Notes: a model not told the origin generated them from the sequence alone. Shown: positions 26,901-34,932, numbered from the stretch's first letter. The stretch is DNA of 64,000 nucleotides from Longispora fulva (GCF_015751905.1 NZ_JADOUF010000001.1:4340001-4404000), one strand, 5' to 3'. Made by a program: numbers and translations.

Positions 26901-27209
26901 CTGTGCGCCGCCAACAGTGTCGCGAACAACCTGGCGAACGATCACAAGCTGGACGCCGCGCGGGAACTCAGCACGACCACCTTGGAAGCCTCCATCCGGG
27001 TACGCGGACGCGTGCACCCGTACACGTTGGCGTGTCAGGTCAACGCCGCTCTGGACATGCAGGCGACCGGCGACACTGCGGCCGGTGAGCGGCTGCACTC
27101 CGACGCCGTGGCGAAACTGGCTGAGCTGCTTGGCCCGGATCACCCGGACACGGTGCAGGCGCGGCAGGAGCAACGGGTCGAGTGCGACATCGAGGCACCC
27201 TCGATCTGA
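23922..27209 (+). CDS. fxsT: EAD/NB-ARC/TPR STAND protein, FxSxx-COOH-system TPR type (FxsT-like)
   Basis: The protein has 1095 aa. Residues 1-100 are EAD-like (ELKKRLAETLFKIKDLHDSE, LLEACCEDRETLDALLAIV), similar in pattern to the tail of the nucleosidase upstream. Residues 100-220 are a second helical segment. The NB-ARC NTPase follows: P-loop FGMGGVGKTQIATEY near 306-320, Walker B LLVYDNAD near 380, and GDLPLALAQAAGWL. Residues 660-1085 are TPR-like pairs. This architecture belongs to TPR proteins of FxSxx-COOH loci, and an FxsA/FxsB-like pair lies convergent. It is probably a signal-activated scaffold coupling a sensor to the EAD effector. GTG 23922 has no clear ribosome site. The gene is less GC-rich than its neighbours, with an AT-rich patch at 24550-24660. 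Confidence 0.8.
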   Translation: MKISNELKKRLAETLFKIKDLHDSEVRQFHIDYLQSSLERPLTIRSHASPRWAIRFLLEACCEDRETLDALLAIVKELNPEHSAVAEIDALIEELDPLVLTPDERHALAPLIAAVELTLLRDTFHDRIGTPPTGKPVDWHDTVTVIKRAEASVASRGGLSPLLAWIDRLAHGANNSHLADDLHRWIVQTALAGGLESVALKRLCATLSLHFGEPPPGMILSESQYFGTILDNTINVEVESAAPPLGDEVNRTTVITSTQTVESPDPIRGGVPSRNLDFTGRDTMIAELRQQLVTYSKAAVVPQALFGMGGVGKTQIATEYVYQHAESYDLVWWISAEQSSMIRASLAMLGERLALQPNEDMHLTAKAVLDALATSPRRWLLVYDNADEHADIRELLPSAGGHVIITSRNREWADVYKGIEVTVFDRTESIELVGKRSTGITQDEADLLAERLGDLPLALAQAAGWLRNTGMPVGRYVELLEARLDELMREKSSDYPTTMSAILSVALEKLRAGSVPAAGQLLELFAYLSPDPISADSLRAGRGAHVTEPLASALNDEIEMGRAIRELGHHSLARVDPNRQRLQVHRLVQMVLRTELRGDRQEAALANVRRILAAANPGYPEKNRTWEAHAEIGPNIQPADLIGAPWKDARQVVLDQMRYLYITGDYRASRELAERATQRWSAPESEGGLGNDHIQTLLANRHLANALRELGFHERAGQILEDTFDRLRRSPEYGEDHEHTVSVGLGVGAILRIEGDFHTALERDEENLRRARRVYRDENNEYVLSAKTNVSAAKHALGDFKGAHEMDVEVVRLKQETMGRNDSSTLWSVSKLARDLYRLGQYEEALKLQSEALPKHRAALGPNHNHVLIANRTVVICLRKTGRYDEAASKARELHHAYHAHFGPDNQNTLAATMSYANVLRSVSQFGRALTMAREAVDAYARTFHPRHPLTLMAAVNLGIILRATGDRRAVRQRDAMTYDVMLEALGSDNPFTLCAANSVANNLANDHKLDAARELSTTTLEASIRVRGRVHPYTLACQVNAALDMQATGDTAAGERLHSDAVAKLAELLGPDHPDTVQARQEQRVECDIEAPSI

Positions 27210-27214
27210 GCCAC

Positions 27215-28534
27215 TCACCGGAGCCACGGCGGCACCTCTGGATTCACGCGCCGCCAGCGGTCCCGGTTGGCACGCAACGCCTCCCGCGCCCGCCGGACGA
27301 CGTCCGCCGGCAGGGGCGGATCGACGAGCCTGCCGAGTGCGGAGCGCATCCGGGCCACGAGCTCAGCACCCACCGCCGTCAGCAGCCCGCAGCCGTCCAG
27401 GGTGTCCATCGCGTCGGCGAGTTGTTCTCCGACATCGGCGAACTCCTGGATCACCGCATCGCCCACACCAGGTTTCGACCGGAGCTGGCCCAACACGTCG
27501 GCGACGCCGAGGAACGCGAACGCCCCCTGGAACAGCCCCTTGAGGGGTCGCGGGTCGCGGCGCCACGGGGAGAAGTAGAGCTCGGAACCTGCCGTCTCGT
27601 ACAGCGGAACAATCCGGAGCAGGCTGTAGAGCTTCGAGTGTTGCAACTCATGGACGAGGGCCGAGGCGAGAGCAACCGCGTCGTCGGGGTGGGTGACCCC
27701 GAGTCCTCCGAACGCGTCGCGGCTGGTGGCGCTGAGCATCGGTCCGTCCGCGTACCGGGTCAGCGACACGATCGACGACACTCCCGCGGCCACCTCGTCG
27801 GCGCGCCACGGCACGTGCCGGACGAGAAGTTGCCAGGCCTCCTGGAACATCGCCTGCCACCGGGCGAACTCCGCCGGCCTGATCCGGCCCGACACCGCAT
27901 GGCCGTGACAGGACCGGAACGGGTCCAGGTCGTCGAGGACCACGGTCAGCCGCCGGCCGTCGCAGTCCGCGCGCAGCCGGCGCAGCGGATACCACCGCCC
28001 GGTCTCCTCGTCCAGGTCCCGGGGCAGGGTCAGCTTGTCGTCGACCGTGGTCACGGTGACCGCCTCGCCGCGCACCGTGATCCGGGCCGGGCTGAACTCC
28101 GGCGCGTTGACGGCCGCCGCCCCGAGGTCCGGGAACGCCACGAGTCCGCCGCGCACGCTGGTCTCCACGTCGGCATCGAGACCGGCGCGGGTCGCGGCGA
28201 CGGCGGCCAGTGCTCCGAGGTGGGCCAGGTCCGCGTGCACTTCGGCGGACATCGGCGTCTTCTCCCGCAGGTGCCGGGCGCACCCGGTCAGCCACGCCCC
28301 GGTCCAGGGCTGGGCGAGCAGGTGTCCCACGACGTCCGGCTCGACCCGGTCGGCCTCGACCAGGAGCTCGACCGCCGTCGGCGACACCCCCTGTTCGGAG
28401 GTGGCGAGGAAGCGGAACAGGAGCCGGTTGTCGCTGTGGGCGACGTCCCGGAGGGTGCCGATGACGTTGCCGGGGTTGCCGCCCGACGGCAGGGCCGCCA
28501 GCGCCTCGGGCGAGATCCGGTGCCGGGCGATCAC
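27215..28534 (-). CDS. HExxH-type peptide beta-hydroxylase-like RiPP enzyme
   Basis: The protein has 439 aa. The C-terminal half holds ALVHELQHSKLYSLL, with the HExxH metal site at His295-His299, followed by LYETAGSELYFSPWR and GLFQGAFAFLGV, the family signature of the aKG-HExxH peptide-modifying proteins. In many Fxs loci this domain is fused to FxsB; here it is a separate chain. The expected role is hydroxylation or another modification of the precursor peptide after cyclophane formation. GTG 28534 overlaps the radical SAM stop as GTGA; a longer frame to 28711 would overlap that gene by 180 bases and is rejected. Its end is 5 bases from the convergent NB-ARC gene. Confidence 0.82.
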   Translation of the reverse strand: MIARHRISPEALAALPSGGNPGNVIGTLRDVAHSDNRLLFRFLATSEQGVSPTAVELLVEADRVEPDVVGHLLAQPWTGAWLTGCARHLREKTPMSAEVHADLAHLGALAAVAATRAGLDADVETSVRGGLVAFPDLGAAAVNAPEFSPARITVRGEAVTVTTVDDKLTLPRDLDEETGRWYPLRRLRADCDGRRLTVVLDDLDPFRSCHGHAVSGRIRPAEFARWQAMFQEAWQLLVRHVPWRADEVAAGVSSIVSLTRYADGPMLSATSRDAFGGLGVTHPDDAVALASALVHELQHSKLYSLLRIVPLYETAGSELYFSPWRRDPRPLKGLFQGAFAFLGVADVLGQLRSKPGVGDAVIQEFADVGEQLADAMDTLDGCGLLTAVGAELVARMRSALGRLVDPPLPADVVRRAREALRANRDRWRRVNPEVPPWLR

Positions 28535-29706
28535 CCGACGTCCCGACGGGCCAGGTCCGTCCCGAGTCTGTGGTGGACGTGACCGATGAGGCGCAGGAGG
28601 TCCGCGCAGTACACCGACGGGTTGTGGAAGCCGGTGCCCGGCCGATAGCGGTGTGCGTAGTGGCCGGCGCCGCAGATCAGGTGGATCGGGCAGGCCAGGC
28701 ACTCCTGGCACAGCGCGGCCAGCCCGATCTGGCGGGCGATCACCCCGGGGTGGCGGAGTGCCGCGTCCAGCGGGTCGGTCAGGACCGACAGGCCGGTGGC
28801 GGCGGCTCCCGGGTAGGCGGACTTGAGGGAGTCGACCTGCTCGATCGCGCCGTCGGTCTCGATCACGACCATGTTCGCGGGGCTGAGGCCGACCTGTTCG
28901 GAGCGGCTGTCCATGCCCAGTACCAGATGGATGATCTCTTCGAAGAAACGCACCCCGGCCTCCTTGACCGGCGCGTCATACCACCGGTCGAACACCCGGA
29001 CCAGCCATTCCCCGTAGGGCGCGCCGGCCGGTGGCGGGGAGGTCCAGTTCGCGTGGGGCAGCAGGAAGTCGACGGCGGGCGGGGCGGACTCCAGCAGCGC
29101 CTCGTAGCAGGCGACCGGGTCTGCGTCCAGGTCGATCGTGCACAGCACGCCGGTGAACCACGGCCGGTAGCGGGACGACGCGAGCAGGTCCAGGGCCCGG
29201 CGCACCTCCGCGGAGCTGCCCCTGCCGTCGACGTGCCGGCGACGGCGGTCGTTGTCGGGGTCCGGCCCGTCCAGGCTCACCCCGACCCGGATCCCGGCGT
29301 CGGTCAGGGCGCACAGAGCCGGCTCCGTGAGCAGGACGCCGTTGGTCTGCACGGAGATCCCGAGCCGGGTGTCGGGCGGCACCGCCCGGCGTAGGGCCGC
29401 GGCGAGCCCCGTGAGATGGGCGGTGCCCGCCAGCAGGGGCTCGCCGCCGTGCAGGACGACCGTCGCCGCGGGCAACCGGTGGGTGGTGACGTGTTCGGCC
29501 ACCCGCCGGACGGCCGCGGTCCACACCGGCGTCGACATCATCGCCGGGCGGTCCCGCCAGGACTGGTCTGCCATCGTGTACACATAGCAGTAGTCACAGG
29601 CCAGATTGCAGTGCTGGTGCACCTTCAGCACAAACTCACCGAACGGGGTGGGCCGCCAGCCCGGTGGCGGCGCACGGTCACCGGTGTCAGCCGCCGGCCC
29701 GCTCAT
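28531..29706 (-). CDS. fxsB: FxsB-like cyclophane-forming radical SAM/SPASM peptide maturase
   Basis: The protein has 391 aa. The radical SAM cluster motif CNLACDYC (Cys33, Cys37, Cys40) is followed by the GGEP motif in VLHGGEPLLAG. The C-terminal SPASM region has LCQECLACPIHLICGAGHYA and then HRYRPGTGFHNPSVYC, matching the FxsB signature. Such enzymes join the Phe ring to the Ser side chain of an F-x-S motif, making a three-residue cyclophane. ATG 29706 overlaps the precursor stop (ATGA), and the end overlaps the HExxH start (GTGA), so the three genes are strictly coupled. Confidence 0.9.
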   Translation of the reverse strand: MSGPAADTGDRAPPPGWRPTPFGEFVLKVHQHCNLACDYCYVYTMADQSWRDRPAMMSTPVWTAAVRRVAEHVTTHRLPAATVVLHGGEPLLAGTAHLTGLAAALRRAVPPDTRLGISVQTNGVLLTEPALCALTDAGIRVGVSLDGPDPDNDRRRRHVDGRGSSAEVRRALDLLASSRYRPWFTGVLCTIDLDADPVACYEALLESAPPAVDFLLPHANWTSPPPAGAPYGEWLVRVFDRWYDAPVKEAGVRFFEEIIHLVLGMDSRSEQVGLSPANMVVIETDGAIEQVDSLKSAYPGAAATGLSVLTDPLDAALRHPGVIARQIGLAALCQECLACPIHLICGAGHYAHRYRPGTGFHNPSVYCADLLRLIGHVHHRLGTDLARRDVG

Positions 29707-29894
29707 CGCTGATAGCTCGAGAAGCCAGCGCTGACGTCCATCGGACTGTCCAACTCCCGGAGCACCCGACGCAACGCGCCTGCCAGCACTGTGTCCCCGA
29801 CGGCCAGCAGCTCGGTCAGGGGCAGCTTCGTCACGTCTATCAGGACCTCGTCCTGGTCAGCCAGGACGACCTCGTCGCCGGTGGTGTCACGCAT
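29703..29894 (-). CDS. fxsA: FxSxx-type RiPP precursor peptide (FxsA-like)
   Basis: The peptide has 63 aa from ATG 29894, which has GGAGG 10 bases upstream. The leader carries the family block LIDVTKLPLTELLAVGD, then LAGALRRVLREL. The last residues are AGFSSYQR. The F-S-S triplet is the expected cyclophane core, but the chain ends three residues after the core serine rather than two, a variation on FxSxx-COOH. Its stop overlaps the maturase start by 4 bases. An upstream extension of the frame to 29969 lacks a ribosome site and is not used. Confidence 0.85.
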   Translation of the reverse strand: MRDTTGDEVVLADQDEVLIDVTKLPLTELLAVGDTVLAGALRRVLRELDSPMDVSAGFSSYQR

Positions 29895-30247
29895 CCGCTG
29901 GCCTCCTACTAGAAGACAGGGCAGCCCAGGACTGTGCGCGGGTCGCACCGCCCACGACGCGCGACCCAAGGGCGTAGGGGTCAGAGAACGGGCCCTCTCC
30001 CGATAGGCCCGGCGGACAGATCCTGAGTCATGCCCGTCTATGTACGATACTGCGGCGACGGATACTTTCCCAGAGGGGAACAGTCACCCTCCGCGATCAT
30101 GGGCCCCGTGACGACCCCGTGACCGGCGGCATGGACTGTCGGAAACGCGCGAAAGTCCGGCCGGCGGGCTGCCGGGTCCGCGTGCCGGCCACGACCCGCT
30201 CGACTACGCTGCGTGGCACGTACCGGGGGCGCGAGGGGGCAGTGCGG
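29895..30247. other. 353-base divergent control region of the RiPP operon and a SARP gene
   Basis: No supported gene. It separates the minus-strand RiPP operon from the plus-strand SARP gene and must contain both promoters. Relatively AT-rich spots at 30030-30075 suggest promoter DNA, but I cannot fix -35/-10 pairs with confidence. Open frames on either strand here lack ribosome sites. Confidence 0.5.
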
Positions 30248-33200
30248 ATGGACGTGCGGTTCGGAATCCTGGGACCTGTCGAGGTGTCCGTCGCGGGGCA
30301 GGTCCTGCCCACGATGGCGCCGCGCCACCGGGCCGTGCTGTCCTATCTGGTGCTGCACGCCGGTGAGGTCGTCTCCACCGACCGGCTGATCGACGCGATC
30401 TGGGGCAATGATCCGCCGGAGACGTGCCGGGGTCAGATCCAGGTGTCGATCTCCGCGATCCGCAAGCGGCTGTCCGCCGCCGGCGCCACGGACGTCGTGC
30501 GGACCCGGTCCGCCGGGTACGTGATCCCCCGCCAGCACCAGATCGACGCCGCGCTGTTCGCCGACCGGGCGTCGGACGCCACCGGACCCGACCAGCTACG
30601 GGAGGCCCTGGCCCTGTGGCGGGGGCCGGCGCTGGCCGACGTGCGGGCCGGCTACGTCGACGCCGCCCGGGTCCGGTGGGACGAGCTGCGGCTGGCGGCG
30701 TTCGAGCGGCTGGCGGAACTCGAGCTGGAACGGGGCCGGCACGCCGAGATGGTCGACGAGCTGTCCCGGCTGCTCGACGCGCATCCGTTGCGGGAGAGGC
30801 TGATCGAGCTGCGGATGCTCGCGTTGTACCGCGCGGGCCAGCGCCAGGCGGCCCTGTCAGCCTTCGCCGGGGCCCGGCGGCGGTTGATCGAGGAGACCGG
30901 GCTGGACCCGCGCCCCGAACTCGTCGCCCTCCACGACCGGATGCTGGCCGCGGACCCGACCCTCGACCGCACGGGCCCCGCGCGCCCCGTCCCCGCCCAG
31001 CTCCCGGCCACCGGCAGCGACTTCACCGGCCGGGCCGACGAACTCCGCGCCCTGGACCTGCTGCTCCCGGAGCACGGCGCCGGCGACCCGGTGGTGATCT
31101 CCGCGATCGACGGCCGGGGCGGCGTGGGCAAGACCGCGCTCGCCGTGCACTGGGCCCACCGGGTCCGTGACCTGTTCCCCGACGGGCAGCTGTACGTCAA
31201 CCTGCACGGCTACTCGACCGTCCCGGCCGTGCGGCCCGTGGACGTCCTGGCCCGGTTCCTGCGCGCCCTCGGCACGGCCCCCGACCAGATCCCGGCCGGG
31301 CTGGAGGAGGCGTCCGCGCTGTACCGGAGCCTGCTCGCCGACGCCCGGGTGCTCGTACTGCTGGACAACGCCCACCACGCCGACCAGGTGCGCCCGCTGC
31401 TGCCCGGCGGCGCGGGCAGTCTCGCCCTGGTCACGAGCCGGGACCGGCTCACCAGCCTGACCGCCCTCGACGGCGCCCGGCGGCTCGCGCTGGACGTGCT
31501 GTCCCCGGCGGAGGGTCTGGCGCTGCTCGGCCGGATCATCGGCGCACACCGGGTGGCCGCCGAGCCGGGACCCGCCGCCGAACTGGTCGCGCTGTGCGGG
31601 CACCTGCCGCTGGCGGTCCGGATCGCCGCGGCGCACCTCGCCGACCAGCCCGACCGGGCGCTCGCCGCCCACAACGCGTCGCTGCGGCACGGCGACCGGC
31701 TGACCGGGCTCGAGATCCCCGGCGAGGACCGCGCGTCCATCCGGGCCGTGTTCAGCTGGTCGTACACGGCACTGGAACCGGGGGCGGCGCGGCTGTTCCG
31801 GCTGCTCGGGCTCGTCCCGGGGCCTGACTTCACCGTCGCGGCCGTCGCGGCTCTCGCCGGCCTCGCCGCCGCGGACGCCGCCCGGCTCCTCGACCGGCTC
31901 GTCGCGGCGCACCTGGTCGACGAGCTGGCGGACGGCCGGTACACGTTGCATGATCTGGTCCGGATCTTCGCCGCCGAACGCGCGCACGCTGAGGAGCCCG
32001 CCGCGGCACGCGACACGGCGACCGAACACCTCCACGACTGGTACGTGCGGATCGCCGACCACGCCGGCAACCGCCTCTACCCGCAGGCGCGCCGCCTCCC
32101 GGTGCCGCACCCCGCCGGGGAGGCCGACAACCCGTTCCCGGACAACGCCGCCGCCCTGGCCGCGCTGGACGCGGAACTCCCCAACCTGATCGCGGCGACC
32201 CGGCGCGGCCCCGACCGGGCGGTCTGGCGGATCACCGACGCGCTGCGCGGCTACATCTGGCTGCGCAAGTCCGCCGCCGACTGGGTCTCCGTGGCCACCA
32301 CGGCCGTCACCGCCGCCGACCGCTCCGGCGACACCCTGGCCCGGGCCGCAGCCCAGTTCGCCCTCGGCGTGGCCCTCGCCGCGGCCTCCGACCCGACCAC
32401 CGCCCACGGCCACTTCGCCCGGGCCGCGCGGCTCAGCGCCCGGTGCGGCTGGCGGGACGGGCAGATCGCCGCCCTGTCGAGCTGCGGGGCGACGTCCGTC
32501 GAGGCGGGCCAGCTGGGCCGGGGAGCCGACCACTACCGGGAGGTGCTGGCCCTGGAGGACCCTGCCCGGCTCACCGGTGACCTGCTCGCCAACGTCGGTT
32601 CGCTGTTCAACCACCTGGGGCGGCTCGACGAGGCCGCCGACCTGCTCCGGGCCGGCGCGGTCCCCGACCGCCCCGGCGACGGGCCCGGCGCCCTGGCGGC
32701 CTGCACGATCGTGCTCGGCATCACCACCTACCGCAGGGGCCGCTACGACGAGGCCGGCGACCTGTTCACCGACGGCCTGGCCCTGGCGGAGAAGCTCGGC
32801 TACGCCTCACTGGAGGTGACGGCGCTGACGTTCCTCAGCCAGATCAGCGCCGACCGGGGCGAGTGGGCCGCGGCACTCCGCGACGCGGAGAAGGCACTTG
32901 CGCTGGTGCGCCGGGGGGCGCTGCGGCACCAGGTGTCCTCGGTGCTCGCCGCCCTGGGCGCCGTCCACCACCACCTGGGCGACCACGACCTGGCGCTCGA
33001 GCACTACGCCGCGGCGATGGACAGCGCGACGGACGTGTCGAGCCGGCTCGGCCAGGCCGGCGCGCACCTGGGCCTCGCCGCCGTGCACACCGCCCTCGGG
33101 CAGGGCGGGCGCGCGGTCGAGCACGGCCGACGGGCCCTGGAACTCACCGAACCCGAGGGGTACCGGTTCCTGATCGCCGGCGCGCACACGACCCTCGCCT

Positions 33201-33400
33201 GCGCGCACCTGGCCCTCGGGGACCGCGTCGCCGCCCTCGCCCACGCGACCTCGGCGCTGGAGATCGCCGAGGAGGTCGGGCACCCGCTGGGGGCGGCCCG
33301 CGCGCACCTCATCCTGTCCGAACTGGACGGCGGCGACCACCGGGCCGCCGCACACGCCATCCTGCGCCCGCTGCGGATCCCCGACACCGTGGCCGTCTAG
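30248..33400 (+). CDS. SARP/AfsR-type regulator: OmpR helix, BTAD, NB-ARC, TPR
   Basis: The protein has 1050 aa with the layout of the 14119 gene: an OmpR-like DNA-binding domain (RFGILGPVEVSV, IWGNDPPETCRGQIQV), BTAD to about 240, an NTPase with P-loop DGRGGVGKTALAVHWAHR near residue 290 and Walker B VLVLLDNAHHAD, and about 450 residues of TPR-like helices. ATG 30248 is preferred because GAGGGGG lies 9-15 bases upstream; the frame runs open to 30119 without codon bias. Divergent from the RiPP operon, it is the best candidate for its activator, an inference from position. It ends at a strong bidirectional hairpin. Confidence 0.88.
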   Translation: MDVRFGILGPVEVSVAGQVLPTMAPRHRAVLSYLVLHAGEVVSTDRLIDAIWGNDPPETCRGQIQVSISAIRKRLSAAGATDVVRTRSAGYVIPRQHQIDAALFADRASDATGPDQLREALALWRGPALADVRAGYVDAARVRWDELRLAAFERLAELELERGRHAEMVDELSRLLDAHPLRERLIELRMLALYRAGQRQAALSAFAGARRRLIEETGLDPRPELVALHDRMLAADPTLDRTGPARPVPAQLPATGSDFTGRADELRALDLLLPEHGAGDPVVISAIDGRGGVGKTALAVHWAHRVRDLFPDGQLYVNLHGYSTVPAVRPVDVLARFLRALGTAPDQIPAGLEEASALYRSLLADARVLVLLDNAHHADQVRPLLPGGAGSLALVTSRDRLTSLTALDGARRLALDVLSPAEGLALLGRIIGAHRVAAEPGPAAELVALCGHLPLAVRIAAAHLADQPDRALAAHNASLRHGDRLTGLEIPGEDRASIRAVFSWSYTALEPGAARLFRLLGLVPGPDFTVAAVAALAGLAAADAARLLDRLVAAHLVDELADGRYTLHDLVRIFAAERAHAEEPAAARDTATEHLHDWYVRIADHAGNRLYPQARRLPVPHPAGEADNPFPDNAAALAALDAELPNLIAATRRGPDRAVWRITDALRGYIWLRKSAADWVSVATTAVTAADRSGDTLARAAAQFALGVALAAASDPTTAHGHFARAARLSARCGWRDGQIAALSSCGATSVEAGQLGRGADHYREVLALEDPARLTGDLLANVGSLFNHLGRLDEAADLLRAGAVPDRPGDGPGALAACTIVLGITTYRRGRYDEAGDLFTDGLALAEKLGYASLEVTALTFLSQISADRGEWAAALRDAEKALALVRRGALRHQVSSVLAALGAVHHHLGDHDLALEHYAAAMDSATDVSSRLGQAGAHLGLAAVHTALGQGGRAVEHGRRALELTEPEGYRFLIAGAHTTLACAHLALGDRVAALAHATSALEIAEEVGHPLGAARAHLILSELDGGDHRAAAHAILRPLRIPDTVAV

Positions 33401-33404
33401 TGTC

Positions 33405-33429
33405 GGGCGCCCCCGGACCGGGGGCGCCC
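33405..33429. terminator. Bidirectional hairpin terminator
   Basis: A perfect palindrome: GGGCGCCCCCGG and its complement flank a single A at 33417. It sits 4 bases after the SARP stop and 8 bases before the end of the convergent gene. As is common in actinomycetes there is no T-tract. Confidence 0.75.
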
Positions 33430-33437
33430 TCCGTGCA

Positions 33438-34334
33438 CTACGGCATCGTCAGGCCCGGGGCCAGCGCGATCGCCTTCAACTGCTCCATCGTCAGCGGCGG
33501 CGTCGCCCGGGTCGCGTCGAACTCGGTCTTCGCCCCCTGGTGGTCCTTCAACCGGTCCCAGCTGACGTTGATCGCCCACGCGGTGACCACGCCGCCGCCG
33601 GGGCGGACCACGAGCACCTCGTACTCCTTGCCGTTGTTGGCCCAGTGCAGGCCGTCGCCGGCGGGGTCGTCGTACGTCATGGCCAGCACGCTCTCCCCGT
33701 TCGGCCCGGTGGACTCGACGCACCCCTTCCGGTACCGGTAGTCGCCGTATCCGCCCACCTCCGAGCACCGGGTCGGGGCGTCATCGCCCCGTTCGAGGAC
33801 CACCAGCACCCCGCCCGGCCCGGCCGCGTCCGTCAGGTCACCGGACGCCGACGCGTCCTTCGTGCCGCCGGTCATGAACGCGAGCGAGCCGTAGTTCGGG
33901 CCCTTCATCGACGTGCCGGTGATCTGCATGCCCGGTGCCGCCTGGGCTACCGCCGCCTTCAGGATGACGGTCAACTGGTCCGCCTGCGCCTGGTTCATCG
34001 GCGTGCCGGTCGGCGGCGGCTGGGTCGGATACGTGTCGCCGGGACCCCGGGACATCACGGGCTCCTTGGGGCTCCAGGCCGGCCTCGGTGTCGGGCTCGC
34101 CGCGGAGGTTGGCGTCGGCTGGGCCGCGAACACCCCCGGCCGGGCCGGCGCCGGGCGGCCGTCGGCCCACACCCCGACCCCGACCGTCCCCGCGAGGACG
34201 GCGACGGCGAGCCCGCCGGCCGCCCCCCACGTGCGCAGCCTCTGGCCGCGCCGGCCCCGGACGATCAGCGCCTCGAGGTCCACCGCTGCCGGCGGCGGGG
34301 TGCCGATGGCCTCGTCGAACTGTTCCTGGTACAC
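33438..34334 (-). CDS. Membrane-anchored partner of the SigE-type sigma factor (putative anti-sigma)
   Basis: The protein has 298 aa. About 35 cytoplasmic residues (EEQFDEAIG-like start, YQEQFDEAIGTPPPA) are followed by one membrane helix (GGLAVAVLAGTVGVGVW), then a Pro/Thr/Ser-rich spacer and an extracytoplasmic domain of about 190 residues. This is the topology of anti-sigma factors of SigE-family operons. The sigma gene ends 11 bases upstream, so they are co-transcribed. No zinc-binding anti-sigma motif (HxxxCxxC) is present, so the regulatory mechanism remains a guess. Confidence 0.65.
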   Translation of the reverse strand: MYQEQFDEAIGTPPPAAVDLEALIVRGRRGQRLRTWGAAGGLAVAVLAGTVGVGVWADGRPAPARPGVFAAQPTPTSAASPTPRPAWSPKEPVMSRGPGDTYPTQPPPTGTPMNQAQADQLTVILKAAVAQAAPGMQITGTSMKGPNYGSLAFMTGGTKDASASGDLTDAAGPGGVLVVLERGDDAPTRCSEVGGYGDYRYRKGCVESTGPNGESVLAMTYDDPAGDGLHWANNGKEYEVLVVRPGGGVVTAWAINVSWDRLKDHQGAKTEFDATRATPPLTMEQLKAIALAPGLTMP

Positions 34335-34345
34335 GACAATGCTCC

Positions 34346-34837
34346 TCAGTGGTTTTCGAGCCGGCTGACCAGTGGACGCAGTGCGTCGAGCCCCCTCGAG
34401 GTCTGGCTCTTCACCGTGCCCTCCGAACAGCCCAGCAGCTCAGCGGTCTGCGAGACCGACATCCCGCAGTAGAACCGGAGCACGAGGACGGCCCTTCTCC
34501 TCGGCGGCTGGTCCCCGAGCAGTTCCAGCAGGGTGACGTCGCCACTCGGCTGCGCGTCGGTCACCGGGGTCTCCGGCAACTCCTCGACGGCCTCCTCGCG
34601 ACGCCACGGCCTGCGCTGCTCGTCGATCCAGGCGTTGAGCATGATCCGCCGGACATACCCGTCCAGCCCTTCCACGCGCTCGGCCCGCCGCCAGTGCCGG
34701 TACAGCTTCAGCAGCGTGATCGACACCAGGTCGTCAGCGGTATGCCAGTCACGGCACAGCAGATACGCCACGCGGCGCAGCGTGTCCATCCTGGCCACGA
34801 CGTACTCTCGGTACGCCGCCTCCTCCGAACGCCTCAT
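34346..34837 (-). CDS. SigE-family (ECF) RNA polymerase sigma factor
   Basis: The protein has 163 aa. Sigma region 2 spans about 8-75 (REYVVARMDTLRRVAYLLCR, ADDLVSITLLKLYRHW) and region 4 about 100-155 (RRRAVLVLRFYCGMSVSQTA, LLGCSEGTVKSQTSRGL). This is the actinobacterial SigE/SigE41 subgroup. ECF factors turn on stress or envelope genes when released by a partner, and the next gene encodes a single-pass membrane protein with suitable topology. Its regulon cannot be inferred here. Confidence 0.9.
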   Translation of the reverse strand: MRRSEEAAYREYVVARMDTLRRVAYLLCRDWHTADDLVSITLLKLYRHWRRAERVEGLDGYVRRIMLNAWIDEQRRPWRREEAVEELPETPVTDAQPSGDVTLLELLGDQPPRRRAVLVLRFYCGMSVSQTAELLGCSEGTVKSQTSRGLDALRPLVSRLENH

Positions 34838-34904
34838 CCAGGTCCCTCCGTCGGCTCCTACCAGTGGAACGGAACCCGCCGGTTTTCGGTTGCCTGGGCA
34901 CGAA

Positions 34905-34932
34905 GAAGGGGGCGACCTCGGCCGCCCCCTTC
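34905..34932 (-). terminator. Hairpin terminator of metH
   Basis: GAAGGGGGCG (34905-34914) and CGCCCCCTTC (34923-34932) form a perfect 10-base stem with an 8-base loop, starting 11 bases past the metH stop on the minus strand. Confidence 0.75.

Noticed and set aside
28535-28711. 59-residue N-terminal extension of the HExxH protein
   Set aside because: It overlaps the radical SAM gene by 180 bases, while GTG 28534 makes the standard 4-base coupling.
30119-30247. 43-residue extension of the second SARP protein
   Set aside because: The residues are Arg/Gly-rich without homology to the DNA-binding domain, and ATG 30248 has its own ribosome site.
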